64,000 nucleotides of DNA from a virus, in the IMG/VR virus record IMGVR_UViG_3300008262_000017, positions 1 to 64,000 of that record; one strand, written 5' to 3'. The position numbers were made by a program, and so were the translations under genes. The notes beneath the pieces are model-generated. The model searched no databases, was not told where the DNA came from, and saw only the letters and a list, made by a program, of their open reading frames with translations. Positions 8,254-15,491 of the stretch are shown here, one piece after another. Within the stretch, counting starts at the first letter, position 1; every line of letters starts with the position of its first letter.

Positions 8254-8732
8254 TGACAGAAATTCACGCAAAACCTATTGTTGATGGTAAATTTTGGATT
8301 GTAGAACAAGACGGCGAAAAAGTCGGAACGCTACATAAGAAAGAAAACAACAAATTTATTCTAAGTTCTAAAACTGGTGAGAGTTGGTTTAACAAAAAAG
8401 AAGAACTTACAAAGGCATTTGGTAAAAATTTCTTTGGTAGCAAGATCAAAACAACTATTAGTCATCAAGAAGTTAGAGATGTTCATGGATATCCAACTAG
8501 TTGTTATCCGCACAATCCTATGTTTAATGTACAGAAGCGATTGCCATTGTTTACAAAGAGTCCAGAAAGTAAAAGCATCTATTGTGCTGGCTATTACATC
8601 ATTAAATTCGATAAAGGATGGGTTAAAAGCCTTTGTCCTAAGCTAATTACTATTGAACGTTATGAAAGTAAAGGACCGTTCAAAACAGAATTAGAAATGA
8701 AGCAGGTTCTATCAAATGCCAAATCCGATTAA
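8253..8732 (+). CDS. Conserved hypothetical protein of T4-like marine phages
   Basis: The product has 159 residues. A conserved central block (VHGYPTSCYPHNPMFNV, then LPLFTKSPESKSIYCAGYYI) and a beta-rich N-terminus (KPIVDGKFWIVEQDGEKVGT) suggest a small globular domain. I do not know a function. It starts at the exonuclease stop (TAATG) and overlaps the next gene by 17 bases. Confidence 0.6.
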   Translation: MTEIHAKPIVDGKFWIVEQDGEKVGTLHKKENNKFILSSKTGESWFNKKEELTKAFGKNFFGSKIKTTISHQEVRDVHGYPTSCYPHNPMFNVQKRLPLFTKSPESKSIYCAGYYIIKFDKGWVKSLCPKLITIERYESKGPFKTELEMKQVLSNAKSD

Positions 8733-8961
8733 TACTATTCCTATCCAGCAGTTTTTACAACAAGTAAAGGCTGCTGAATTAAGCCAACAAAAAGAAGTTA
8801 AGATAGATATAAAATCTGCAAAAAATCTTGCTTTTTGTTTAGGTGAAGTTAGTTCTAAACTTCTTATGGACTATGACAAACTTCTTATGGAACTTAAAGA
8901 AGCACAAGGAACTGGCACAGTTTCTGTACAAATGGATGGCGGCGGCTTTTCTAATAATTAA
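8716..8961 (+). CDS. Small conserved helical protein
   Basis: An 81-residue, predicted helical protein (IQQFLQQVKAAELSQQKEV, then CLGEVSSKLLMDYDKLLMEL) with a short Gly-rich tail. It begins inside the preceding gene. Function unknown. Confidence 0.55.
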   Translation: MPNPINTIPIQQFLQQVKAAELSQQKEVKIDIKSAKNLAFCLGEVSSKLLMDYDKLLMELKEAQGTGTVSVQMDGGGFSNN

Positions 8962-8996
8962 GATAAATATATGCGTACATTAAAAAGGACGCATAC
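8962..8996 (+). promoter_or_regulatory. Late-promoter-like motif and SD-enclosing hairpin
   Basis: GATAAATA (8962-8969) differs by one base from the T4 late promoter TATAAATA. Directly after it, TATGCGT (8970-8976) and ACGCATA (8989-8995) form a 7-bp stem whose 12-base loop contains the AAAAAGG ribosome-binding site of the gene starting at 8997. The ribosome site is therefore in the loop and the stem abuts the start codon, so folding could tune translation. Confidence 0.4.
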
Positions 8997-9281
8997 ATGA
9001 GTAGACCAAAACCTAAAGTGTTATTGGAATATACTAATAAGAAAAACTATAAGAGTGAACAGATTTTAGAATCTGACGCAATATGGGCTGTATTCTATAA
9101 GAATCAGCCCTTTAACCTTAAGAGTTTTAATAGTTTAACTAGTTATCCTGGTCCTAAATACAAAAAAGTTTCATTTAGTAATCCCGGACACGCTGTTAAT
9201 TTGGCTAAAAAATTGAATAAAACATTTAATTGCGAAGACTTTCAAGTAGTTAGATTAACTTCGGGTGAAACATTAAAATGA
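8997..9281 (+). CDS. Small conserved basic protein
   Basis: A 94-residue basic protein (MSRPKPKVLLEYTNKKNYKS), with a mixed alpha/beta pattern and a C-terminal SNPGHAVNLAKKLNKTFNCE segment. It is typical of marine T4-like small genes, and I recognise no function. It has its own upstream late-like motif and a strong AAAAAGG ribosome site. Confidence 0.55.
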   Translation: MSRPKPKVLLEYTNKKNYKSEQILESDAIWAVFYKNQPFNLKSFNSLTSYPGPKYKKVSFSNPGHAVNLAKKLNKTFNCEDFQVVRLTSGETLK

Positions 9282-9676
9282 TCTCAAAAGAGACATATAC
9301 CAAAATTTTCTTAAATGAACTAGGTAAAAGCACAGATGAAGCCAATGTCAAACTTCATCTGCAAAAGTGGTGGCAAAATCATCGAACTAAAAAAGATGGC
9401 GGCTTAAGGTTGAGCGATGAAGGATATGAGTTTTTAGTAAAAGATCTTTCTCTACAAGAACACGAAATTCCATTTACTGATAAGATAGAAATTAGTCCGC
9501 AGGTTATTATATTTTTTGATAGATATTTGGACTGTCCTTATTACTTAACTTTTCAAAGTTTAACCGTTTTTAGCGAAAAAAAAGCCTTTGAGCTACACAT
9601 GTTTTCGGACGATATTCGAAAATATGGGCTAGTCAAAGCAATGAACGCCCGAAATAAAGACAGCCAAACGGACTAA
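9278..9676 (+). CDS. Conserved hypothetical protein of T4-like marine phages
   Basis: A 132-residue protein with VKLHLQKWWQNHRTKKDGG, then LRLSDEGYEFLVKDL, and a C-terminal FSEKKAFELHMFSDDIRKYG block. The pattern (winged-helix-like first half, beta second half) could bind nucleic acid, but no motif proves it. It overlaps the previous gene by 4 bases and is the last gene before the hairpin/promoter element at 9683-9756. Confidence 0.55.
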   Translation: MISKETYTKIFLNELGKSTDEANVKLHLQKWWQNHRTKKDGGLRLSDEGYEFLVKDLSLQEHEIPFTDKIEISPQVIIFFDRYLDCPYYLTFQSLTVFSEKKAFELHMFSDDIRKYGLVKAMNARNKDSQTD

Positions 9677-9682
9677 AACTCC

Positions 9683-9756
9683 TAAAAAATTGTTGACGTA
9701 GACTGCTTATGGCGTTATAATAGATACATAGACAGTTAGTTCTTAACAATTTTTTA
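9683..9756 (+). repeat. 12-bp perfect inverted repeat flanking a promoter
   Basis: TAAAAAATTGTT (9683-9694) is exactly complementary to AACAATTTTTTA (9745-9756), leaving a 50-base loop that contains the promoter at 9693-9721. Only transcripts reading through from upstream contain both arms, and the distal arm ends in six Ts. It may act as a weak terminator for upstream transcription, or as a recombination junction. Confidence 0.5.
9693..9721 (+). promoter_or_regulatory. Consensus sigma70 promoter for the MoxR gene
   Basis: TTGACG (9693-9698), a 17-base spacer and TATAAT (9716-9721) are near-perfect. Predicted initiation is near 9728, giving a leader of about 40 bases with CTGGAG before the ATG at 9771. 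The downstream stretch AGATACATA resembles that after the promoter at 10880. Confidence 0.75.
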
Positions 9757-9770
9757 ACCCTGGAGTATTT

Positions 9771-10862
9771 ATGAGCGAGATTATTTCACGCACCGTTGGC
9801 CCGAAAACTGGCAAAAAAGCAATTCGTCGTGCATTTAAGGCACAGCGTCCAATCTTCCTGTGGGGTCCTCCAGGAATTGGTAAGTCCGATATCATCAAAC
9901 AAATTGGTGCTGAATTGGATGCTCATGTTATTGATATCCGTTTGAGCCTTTGGGAACCTACCGACATTAAAGGTATCCCTTACTTTGATGCCAATGCAGG
10001 TCGCATGAATTGGGCTCCTCCTATTGAACTTCCAGATGCAGAAATGGCTGCAAAGCATGATCAAATCATCCTGTTTATGGATGAAATGAACTCGGCTGCT
10101 CCTGCTGTACAGGCTGCGGCATACCAATTGGTACTGAACCGTAAGGTTGGTACTTATACACTGCCCGATAATGTGTTTATTGTGGCGGCTGGTAACCGTG
10201 AAGCAGATAAAGGTGTTACTTATCGTATGCCTGCTCCGTTGGCTAACCGCTTCGTTCACTTGGAAATGAGCGTTGATTGGGATGACTGGTTCTCTTGGGC
10301 TACTGACAACCGTATCCATAAGGACGTTGTTGGCTTCTTGACTTTTAGCAAGAAGGATTTGTATGACTTTGATCCAAAGAGTGGCTCCAAAGCATTCGCT
10401 ACTCCTCGTAGCTGGAGTTTTGTATCCGAACTGTTGTTTGATGAAGACGAGGACGAAAGCACATTGACTGATTTGGCTAGCGGTGCAGTAGGCGAAGGTC
10501 TTGCTATCAAGTTTATGGCACACCGTAAAGTGGCATCTAAGCTGCCTAACCCTACAGACATCCTTTCTGGTAAGGTTAAGAAAATGGATACTAAGGAAAT
10601 CTCCGCTATGTATTCGTTGACTGTTAGCCTGTGTTATGAGCTCAAAGATGCTTGCGAAAAGAAAGCCAAAGATTGGAACGATCAGGCCAGTAACTTCTTC
10701 CAATTTATGATGGACAATTTCGAAACCGAATTGGTTGTTATGGGTACTAAACTGGCATTGACACAATATCAACTGCCTTTGGATCCAGACGAAATCAAAT
10801 GTTTCGATGATTTCCATTCCAAATTCGGCAAGTATATTGCGGCAGCTACAGAAAAGCGTTGA
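9771..10862 (+). CDS. MoxR-family AAA+ ATPase
   Basis: The 363-residue protein has Walker A GPPGIGKS (32-39), Walker B IILFMDEMN (99-107, Asp104/Glu105), sensor-1 Asn142 in VAAGNRE, and an arginine-finger candidate Arg160 in PLANRF. This is the MoxR branch of AAA+ proteins, which act as chaperones for metal insertion or complex assembly together with a VWA-domain partner. The partner is the next gene. Each of the two genes has its own consensus promoter and a hairpin next to it. A hand-counted 60-base sample (9781-9840) is 45% G+C, clearly above the glycosyltransferase operon; codons such as CGT, GGT and CTG are frequent, suggesting strong expression. MoxR/VWA pairs recur in marine T4-like phages, but I know of no proven phage role. 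Confidence 0.85.
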   Translation: MSEIISRTVGPKTGKKAIRRAFKAQRPIFLWGPPGIGKSDIIKQIGAELDAHVIDIRLSLWEPTDIKGIPYFDANAGRMNWAPPIELPDAEMAAKHDQIILFMDEMNSAAPAVQAAAYQLVLNRKVGTYTLPDNVFIVAAGNREADKGVTYRMPAPLANRFVHLEMSVDWDDWFSWATDNRIHKDVVGFLTFSKKDLYDFDPKSGSKAFATPRSWSFVSELLFDEDEDESTLTDLASGAVGEGLAIKFMAHRKVASKLPNPTDILSGKVKKMDTKEISAMYSLTVSLCYELKDACEKKAKDWNDQASNFFQFMMDNFETELVVMGTKLALTQYQLPLDPDEIKCFDDFHSKFGKYIAAATEKR

Positions 10863-10879
10863 TCGCTAGCCAAAATCAA

Positions 10880-10908
10880 TTGACAGGACCTACGGGTCCT
10901 GTTATAAT
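10880..10908 (+). promoter_or_regulatory. Perfect sigma70 promoter with a palindrome filling the spacer
   Basis: TTGACA (10880-10885), exactly 17 bases, then TATAAT (10903-10908): a full consensus promoter. ACAGGACC (10883-10890), loop TACG, GGTCCTGT (10895-10902) is an 8-bp perfect hairpin occupying the end of the -35 and the whole spacer. It could be an operator on duplex DNA, or a terminator stem in transcripts arriving from the MoxR gene. A GGAG site precedes the ATG at 10939. Confidence 0.8.
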
Positions 10909-10938
10909 ATATACATACAGTATTATTCGGAGCAATTA

Positions 10939-12150
10939 ATGACACATTTAGACCCTGTTGTAGATAAGATTATTGTAGCTCGTATTGGCTTGCTACTGCG
11001 CCATCCATTTTTTGGTAACATGGCAACCCGTTTGAAAATTGTAGATGCCAGTGATTGGTGTACTACTGCGGCAACTGACGGACGCCATTTGTTTTATAGC
11101 CGTCCGTTTTTTGAGAAGCTCACAGCTAAACAGGTAGAGTTTGTTGTAGCTCATGAAATTCTACACAACGTATTCGATCATATTGCACGTACCGAAAATC
11201 GTAATAAGAAAATTTGGAACGCCGCTATCGACTATTGTGTAAACGGTCAGTTAGTTCGTGATAAAATCGGTGATGGCAATTTTAAAGACATTAAAATCTA
11301 TCACGATCCAAAGCACTACGGCAAGAGTGCAGAACAAGTGTATGACGAAATCTATGAAGAAGAAGACGGCAAAGATTTAGATGCATTAGGCCAATTGCTG
11401 GATCAGCACATTGATTGGGAAGGCGATGGACAAGGCAACGGACAGGGCAAGCAACCCGGACAAGGAGGCAAGCCGCAGTACACTAAAGAAGAATTAAAAC
11501 AAATCCGTGACGAGATTCGCGAAGCCAGCATTGCGGCGGCGCAGGCTGCTGGTGCAGGTAACACTCCGGCAGAAATTCAACGTTTGATCCGTGAATTGAC
11601 TGAGCCTAAAATGAACTGGCGTCAGATTTTGCGTCAGCAAATCCAAAGTACTATCCGCAACGACTATACTTTTGCTCGTCCTAGCCGCAAAGGTTGGCAT
11701 ACTGGTGCTATTTTGCCTGGCATGAACTTTGATGAGACTATTGATATTTGTATTAGTATTGACATGTCAGGTTCTATCAGCGATGAACAGGCCAAAGACT
11801 TCTTAACAGAAATCAAAGGCATCATGGACGAATACAAAGACTATAACATCAAAATCTGGTGCTTTGACACTAAGGTTTATAATGAACAAGACTTTGATGG
11901 TTATGGCGGCAACGACATTACCGAATACGAGCCTATGGGCGGCGGTGGTACTGAATTTGACGCCAACTGGGAATACATGAAGCACAATGATATCAACCCT
12001 AAAAAGTTTATCATGTTCACAGACGGATATCCTTGGGGATCTTGGGGTGATGAGAACTACTGTGATACAGTATTCATCATTCACGGCAATAATACTATTG
12101 TACCTCCTTTCGGTACTTATGCATATTATCAAGAAGAAGCAAGAAGTTAA
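10939..12150 (+). CDS. Putative metallopeptidase with VWA-like domain (MoxR partner)
   Basis: The 403-residue protein has a zinc-site motif HEILHNVFDH (His72, Glu73, His76, and His81 as possible third ligand), a Gly/Gln/Lys-rich linker around 155-175, and a C-terminal VWA-like domain with the MIDAS motif DMSGS (Asp275, Ser277, Ser279) and FTDGYPWG. This is the DUF2201-type metallopeptidase plus VWA arrangement. VWA proteins bind partners through a metal and are remodelled by a MoxR ATPase, which is the upstream gene. A role as a protease or as a scaffold cannot be told apart by sequence. Confidence 0.82.
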   Translation: MTHLDPVVDKIIVARIGLLLRHPFFGNMATRLKIVDASDWCTTAATDGRHLFYSRPFFEKLTAKQVEFVVAHEILHNVFDHIARTENRNKKIWNAAIDYCVNGQLVRDKIGDGNFKDIKIYHDPKHYGKSAEQVYDEIYEEEDGKDLDALGQLLDQHIDWEGDGQGNGQGKQPGQGGKPQYTKEELKQIRDEIREASIAAAQAAGAGNTPAEIQRLIRELTEPKMNWRQILRQQIQSTIRNDYTFARPSRKGWHTGAILPGMNFDETIDICISIDMSGSISDEQAKDFLTEIKGIMDEYKDYNIKIWCFDTKVYNEQDFDGYGGNDITEYEPMGGGGTEFDANWEYMKHNDINPKKFIMFTDGYPWGSWGDENYCDTVFIIHGNNTIVPPFGTYAYYQEEARS

Positions 12151-12429
12151 ATGGCTCTTAAAAACGGTAAAGTAAATCCGCTAAATGTGCTGGGTATCCG
12201 TAAAGTGGAATTCCCAGCACATCATTTTGTCTATACAGAAATTCCAAAATTTAATCCTTCGTTTGTTAATAAACTAGACAATTGGATTAGTCAAAATTTA
12301 AACGGTAGATATTACATAGGTCAGTATATAGGTATTATTGACAATACTATTGTGTTCACTACTCGGATTGGATTTGAACAAGAGAAAGAACTTAGTTTTT
12401 TCAAACTTGCTTGTCCAGATCTTATCTGA
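12151..12429 (+). CDS. Conserved small protein
   Basis: A 92-residue protein starting right after the metallopeptidase stop. It has a compact mixed pattern (VEFPAHHFVYTEIPKFNP, WISQNLNGRYYIGQYIG, TTRIGFEQEKELSFF). No recognised domain. It is cotranscribed with the MoxR partner and ends at a hairpin/promoter element. Confidence 0.5.
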   Translation: MALKNGKVNPLNVLGIRKVEFPAHHFVYTEIPKFNPSFVNKLDNWISQNLNGRYYIGQYIGIIDNTIVFTTRIGFEQEKELSFFKLACPDLI

Positions 12430-12454
12430 TAGATAAATTATAAGCATATATAAT
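12422..12454 (+). promoter_or_regulatory. Weak sigma70-like promoter overlapped by a hairpin
   Basis: CTGATA (12426-12431), a 17-base spacer and TATAAT (12449-12454). TTATCT (12422-12427), loop GAT, AGATAA (12431-12436) forms a 6-bp hairpin across the -35 and the stop codon of the preceding gene. An AAAGGAG ribosome site follows shortly before the ATG at 12471. Confidence 0.35.
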
Positions 12455-12470
12455 AGAAAGGAGTACTCAC

Positions 12471-12680
12471 ATGAGTGAAAATGAAAATACCCAATCACAA
12501 GAAACTGCACAAGATCAGACTCAACTAACGATCAATGACTTAGTAGCTATAAAAAGCATTATCGATATTGCTAGTCAAAGAGGTGCGTTTAAACCAACTG
12601 AAATGATGGTTGTAGGACAGACTTATAATAAGCTGATGGCATTTTTAGAATCAGTAAAACAACAAGGAGAGTCTAAATGA
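12471..12680 (+). CDS. Small paralogous protein A (RGAF motif)
   Basis: A 69-residue protein. After a Gln/Thr-rich N-terminus comes a helical domain LTINDLVAIKSIIDIASQRG, then AFKPTEMMVVGQTYNKLMAFLE. The same domain forms the next gene product, so the two arose by tandem duplication. Members of this small family are common in T4-like marine phages; the function is unknown to me. A strong AAAGGAG ribosome site precedes it. Confidence 0.65.
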   Translation: MSENENTQSQETAQDQTQLTINDLVAIKSIIDIASQRGAFKPTEMMVVGQTYNKLMAFLESVKQQGESK

Positions 12681-12904
12681 CTGAACAAGTAAACGAAGTT
12701 ACTCAAGAACAAGTAACAGATGCACCGAAACCTGAACTTAACTTAAATGATTTGGCTGCTATTCGAAATTTAATCGAAGTAGTAACTCAGAGGGGTGCCT
12801 TTAAAGCTAACGAATTATCATCCGTTGGAGTGCTATTCGACAAGGTCAATGCATTCTTAGAGGCTGCAAAAGCACAGTCGACACAAGCACCACAAGGAGA
12901 ATAA
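12677..12904 (+). CDS. Small paralogous protein B (RGAF motif)
   Basis: A 75-residue paralogue of the preceding protein: LNLNDLAAIRNLIEVVTQRG, then AFKANELSSVGVLFDKVNAFLE. It overlaps the first gene by 4 bases. Divergence between the copies is substantial, so the duplication is old; a heterodimer is a reasonable guess. Function unknown. Confidence 0.65.
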   Translation: MTEQVNEVTQEQVTDAPKPELNLNDLAAIRNLIEVVTQRGAFKANELSSVGVLFDKVNAFLEAAKAQSTQAPQGE

Positions 12905-12905
12905 C

Positions 12906-13550
12906 ATGGCAGATCTAAAACATGTAGGAAAAATTAAAGCTACAGGAAAAAAAGTACTAGTAGCATTTAGAACACTTCCAGGTGATGCGTATAATTGTTT
13001 AGTAGTTCCTACAGAGAATCTACTAGACGACCAACATAATTCTCTTATTCAACTTGTTGAAAGTCCTGCGGCTCAGCAAGCATTTGAGTTTCACGAAGTA
13101 CTTGCAAGAGCAAAGTTTCCAGATGGTAGTACTATGCTTCCTACACTACATGTTCAAGGAAAGCTAATTAAAGTAGGCACTGATAAAGTAGAAATGACTC
13201 CTAACTTTCAAGCATCGATTTCTTTGGCAGAGCTTAATCAATTGATCGCTGAACAAAGAGGAACAGCAGTTGATGACCTTTCAGTCAAGGATCCAAATGC
13301 TGTGCCTCCGAACGTAGAAGTTCAAGAAGTTGCCACTGTAAAAGACATTAGTAATGCAGGTAAAACAACCTCAGGATCTGTTAATGAAGATGTACAGCCT
13401 GTTGTTTCTGCTCCATTGTCTGTTGAAGATCAAGCTAAGAAATTCCGCAGTGATGCAGATCGTCTAAGCAAAGAAGCGGCAGAACTAAGACGCCAGGCAG
13501 AAGCACTAGTTCCAACTACTAAAAAGAAAAAAGAAGCAGTAAGTGAATAA
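12906..13550 (+). CDS. Conserved phage protein with C-terminal coiled coil
   Basis: The product has 214 residues. The N-terminal part (residues 1-110) is a compact domain starting GKIKATGKKVLVAFRTLPGD with VQGKLIKVGTDKVEM. A Pro/Val/Thr-rich linker follows, then a charged C-terminal helix (KFRSDADRLSKEAAELRRQA) and a Lys-rich tail. Possibly a structural or assembly protein; I recognise no enzyme motif. It overlaps the next gene by 8 bases. Confidence 0.55.
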   Translation: MADLKHVGKIKATGKKVLVAFRTLPGDAYNCLVVPTENLLDDQHNSLIQLVESPAAQQAFEFHEVLARAKFPDGSTMLPTLHVQGKLIKVGTDKVEMTPNFQASISLAELNQLIAEQRGTAVDDLSVKDPNAVPPNVEVQEVATVKDISNAGKTTSGSVNEDVQPVVSAPLSVEDQAKKFRSDADRLSKEAAELRRQAEALVPTTKKKKEAVSE

Positions 13551-13863
13551 TGGGAAGACTCTTCCCAAAGATGTAGTAGATTTATGGCCTGAGATATTCG
13601 GGGAAGTTACATTAAATGTAGTTCCCCTTGTTTATGTACACACTATTGAAATTACATTTAAAAACACCAAAGTTTGGGAAATAGATTTTAAAAAAAACTT
13701 AAAGGCTCAGAGCTGGGATGTCTTTGAAAAAGAAATCAAAGAAATTATTCGCCAATACGAAGATGACATTGATAAAATTGATTTCAAGTTAGACACAGAT
13801 CGTATTAAAAAAGACATGATCAAACACACTAAAAAATTCTTAAACAATAGAAAGCTAAAATGA
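13543..13863 (+). CDS. Conserved small phage protein, GTG start
   Basis: The product has 106 residues. GTG at 13543 is used because the ATG at 13550 is in another frame and hits a stop after eight codons. The sequence (LPKDVVDLWPEIFGEVTLNV, YVHTIEITFKNTKVWEIDFK, then a charged helical tail) is typical of a family beside thyX in marine T4-like phages. No function assigned. Confidence 0.55.
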   Translation: MNNGKTLPKDVVDLWPEIFGEVTLNVVPLVYVHTIEITFKNTKVWEIDFKKNLKAQSWDVFEKEIKEIIRQYEDDIDKIDFKLDTDRIKKDMIKHTKKFLNNRKLK

Positions 13864-14534
13864 AAGTTAAATTAGTATCTTATAGCAAGCCCACAGAGGA
13901 ATTTCAAAATCAAGACATTGAAGATGCTCTTGATCTTGTTGCATACTGTGCTCGTGTAAGTAATCCTGCTAATCAGTTCAATACAGAAACTAGTGAAAAA
14001 CTAATTAAGTATTTGATCAAACATCAACATTGGTCACCTCTCGAAATGGTTTCAGCTTGTATTGAAATTGAAACTACTAGAGATATTGCTCGACAAATTT
14101 TACGTCATCGTTCATTTAGTTTTCAAGAGTTTAGTCAACGCTATGCTGATCCTACAGCAGAATTAGGCGAAGCGTTTGTAGTCCGTGAAGCACGTTTTCA
14201 GGACACAAAGAATAGGCAGAACAGTGTTGAGTTTGATATGAACGACGAAAGCCAACGTTTACTGGCTATTGAATGGGAACGTGCTCAAAAGCGTGTGCTA
14301 TTTGCAGTAGAAAAAGAATACAAATGGGCTATTGCAAATGGCATTGCTAAAGAACAAGCTCGAGCCGTTCTTCCTGAAGGACTTACAGTAAGTCGCATGT
14401 ATATGAACGGAACTATCCGTAGTTGGATCCATTACATTAACTTGCGTAAGGAAAACGGAACGCAAAAAGAACACATGGAGATTGCTCAAGCATGTGCTAA
14501 GATTATTTCCGAAGTATTTCCTTTAGAAATTTAA
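13860..14534 (+). CDS. thyX: Flavin-dependent thymidylate synthase (ThyX)
   Basis: A 224-residue ThyX. The signature RHR-x7-S is at residues 82-92 (RHRSFSFQEFS), followed by QRY. Upstream HQHWSPLEM and downstream LPEGLTVSRMYMNGTIRSW match the FAD- and dUMP-binding segments. It makes dTMP from dUMP with methylenetetrahydrofolate and NADPH, supplying phage DNA synthesis. A 4-base overlap joins it to the preceding gene. Its last 12 bases overlap the end of the convergent gene on the minus strand. Confidence 0.93.
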   Translation: MKVKLVSYSKPTEEFQNQDIEDALDLVAYCARVSNPANQFNTETSEKLIKYLIKHQHWSPLEMVSACIEIETTRDIARQILRHRSFSFQEFSQRYADPTAELGEAFVVREARFQDTKNRQNSVEFDMNDESQRLLAIEWERAQKRVLFAVEKEYKWAIANGIAKEQARAVLPEGLTVSRMYMNGTIRSWIHYINLRKENGTQKEHMEIAQACAKIISEVFPLEI

Positions 14535-15491
14535 TTTAAATGTTTTATACAACCAATCGAAATCATTAATCCTATGAGTTTCGGTTGGTTGTGTTTCGGC
14601 AAATAGTTTACCTGCTACTGCTCCTGCAATAGCATATTCCCCAAACAATTTATCAGCGCCTTGTGTACACCATGTATCAAGGCGCTGTTCTGTTTCTTCC
14701 GTTACTTGTCTATTAATAGATTTGCTGGCTAATTTAACACATTCTCTAAATGCACTTTTCCATGTGTTAAAAGGATCTGTATTAAACGCTGTAATGTTGC
14801 TGGCGTTATCCATTATTTTAAAATTGTTACTGATACTAGTTGTCATATCAGTTGAACTAGTGTCCATACCTAGTGTTAGTTGTCTAGGTAAGAGTTTAAC
14901 TCCTCCATATCCGTATTCTAAATTATTAATAGGATTTTTACTTCTCCATACATGAACTGTTTCAGCGTCCCATGTAGGTACGTGATAGTCAAAGTTGAAA
15001 CTGTCTAATATTAAAGCATCACCGTCAACTACCCAGAATAACGGAGTATCAGATATTTCAGCTGCTTTTATATGAGCATTATGAATACCTTTAACTCCGT
15101 GTACTCTTTTAGCAGTAGGTTGTTTATCTTTTAGTGCTTGGAAATTACTGTCTGCATTAGGTTCGTTATAGCTTATAAAGACAATATCATAAATTTTAGA
15201 TTTTGGGGTGCTTGCTTGTATGTTCCATTCTTTGCGGGTAATCAAGAATCTACTATTAAATTCTCTTTCACTAACTGGTCGATGCTTACTCATTAACATA
15301 ATACCATCATAATGATCCCCGTTAAGAAATACATGATTCATTTTACGATCATATTCATTGTCATGACTAAAATAAATATCAAACTTAAAAGAAGGACTAA
15401 TGACGATATCATCAGGCACTACCCAAAACATCTCAGTTGGGGAATCTGTTAATGCTTTTAAATAATCTTGATAAGATTTAATTGACAACAT
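14523..15491 (-). CDS. Degenerate GT-A half-repeat fused to a DxD glycosyltransferase
   Basis: The product has 322 residues. Residues 1-97 are a repeat unit (MFWVVPDDIV at 21-30, then FDIYFSHDNEYDRK, HVFLNGDHYDG, SEREF, KEWNIQAS) matching the four units of the next gene. From residue 99 a complete glycosyltransferase begins: YDIVFISYNEPNADSNFQAL, AKRVHGVKG, and LFWVVDGDALIL with the DxD pair Asp156/Asp158. The C-terminal acceptor part has GYGGVKLLPR, FNTWKSAFRECVKLA and DTWCTQGAD, which it shares with the glycosyltransferase at 30700-31590. DxD GT-A enzymes transfer sugars from NDP donors with a divalent metal. The start overlaps the upstream gene by 14 bases; comparison of repeats shows the two reading frames were once continuous. 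Confidence 0.72.
   Translation of the reverse strand: MLSIKSYQDYLKALTDSPTEMFWVVPDDIVISPSFKFDIYFSHDNEYDRKMNHVFLNGDHYDGIMLMSKHRPVSEREFNSRFLITRKEWNIQASTPKSKIYDIVFISYNEPNADSNFQALKDKQPTAKRVHGVKGIHNAHIKAAEISDTPLFWVVDGDALILDSFNFDYHVPTWDAETVHVWRSKNPINNLEYGYGGVKLLPRQLTLGMDTSSTDMTTSISNNFKIMDNASNITAFNTDPFNTWKSAFRECVKLASKSINRQVTEETEQRLDTWCTQGADKLFGEYAIAGAVAGKLFAETQPTETHRINDFDWLYKTFKLNF

Noticed and set aside
9786-10817. A 343-codon open frame antisense to the MoxR gene
   Set aside because: It has no ribosome site and no domain, it lies wholly opposite a gene with perfect Walker motifs, and it can be explained by codon bias of the MoxR gene.
13550-13576. ATG at 13550 as start of the gene before thyX
   Set aside because: It hits a stop codon after eight codons; the GTG at 13543 is in the conserved frame.
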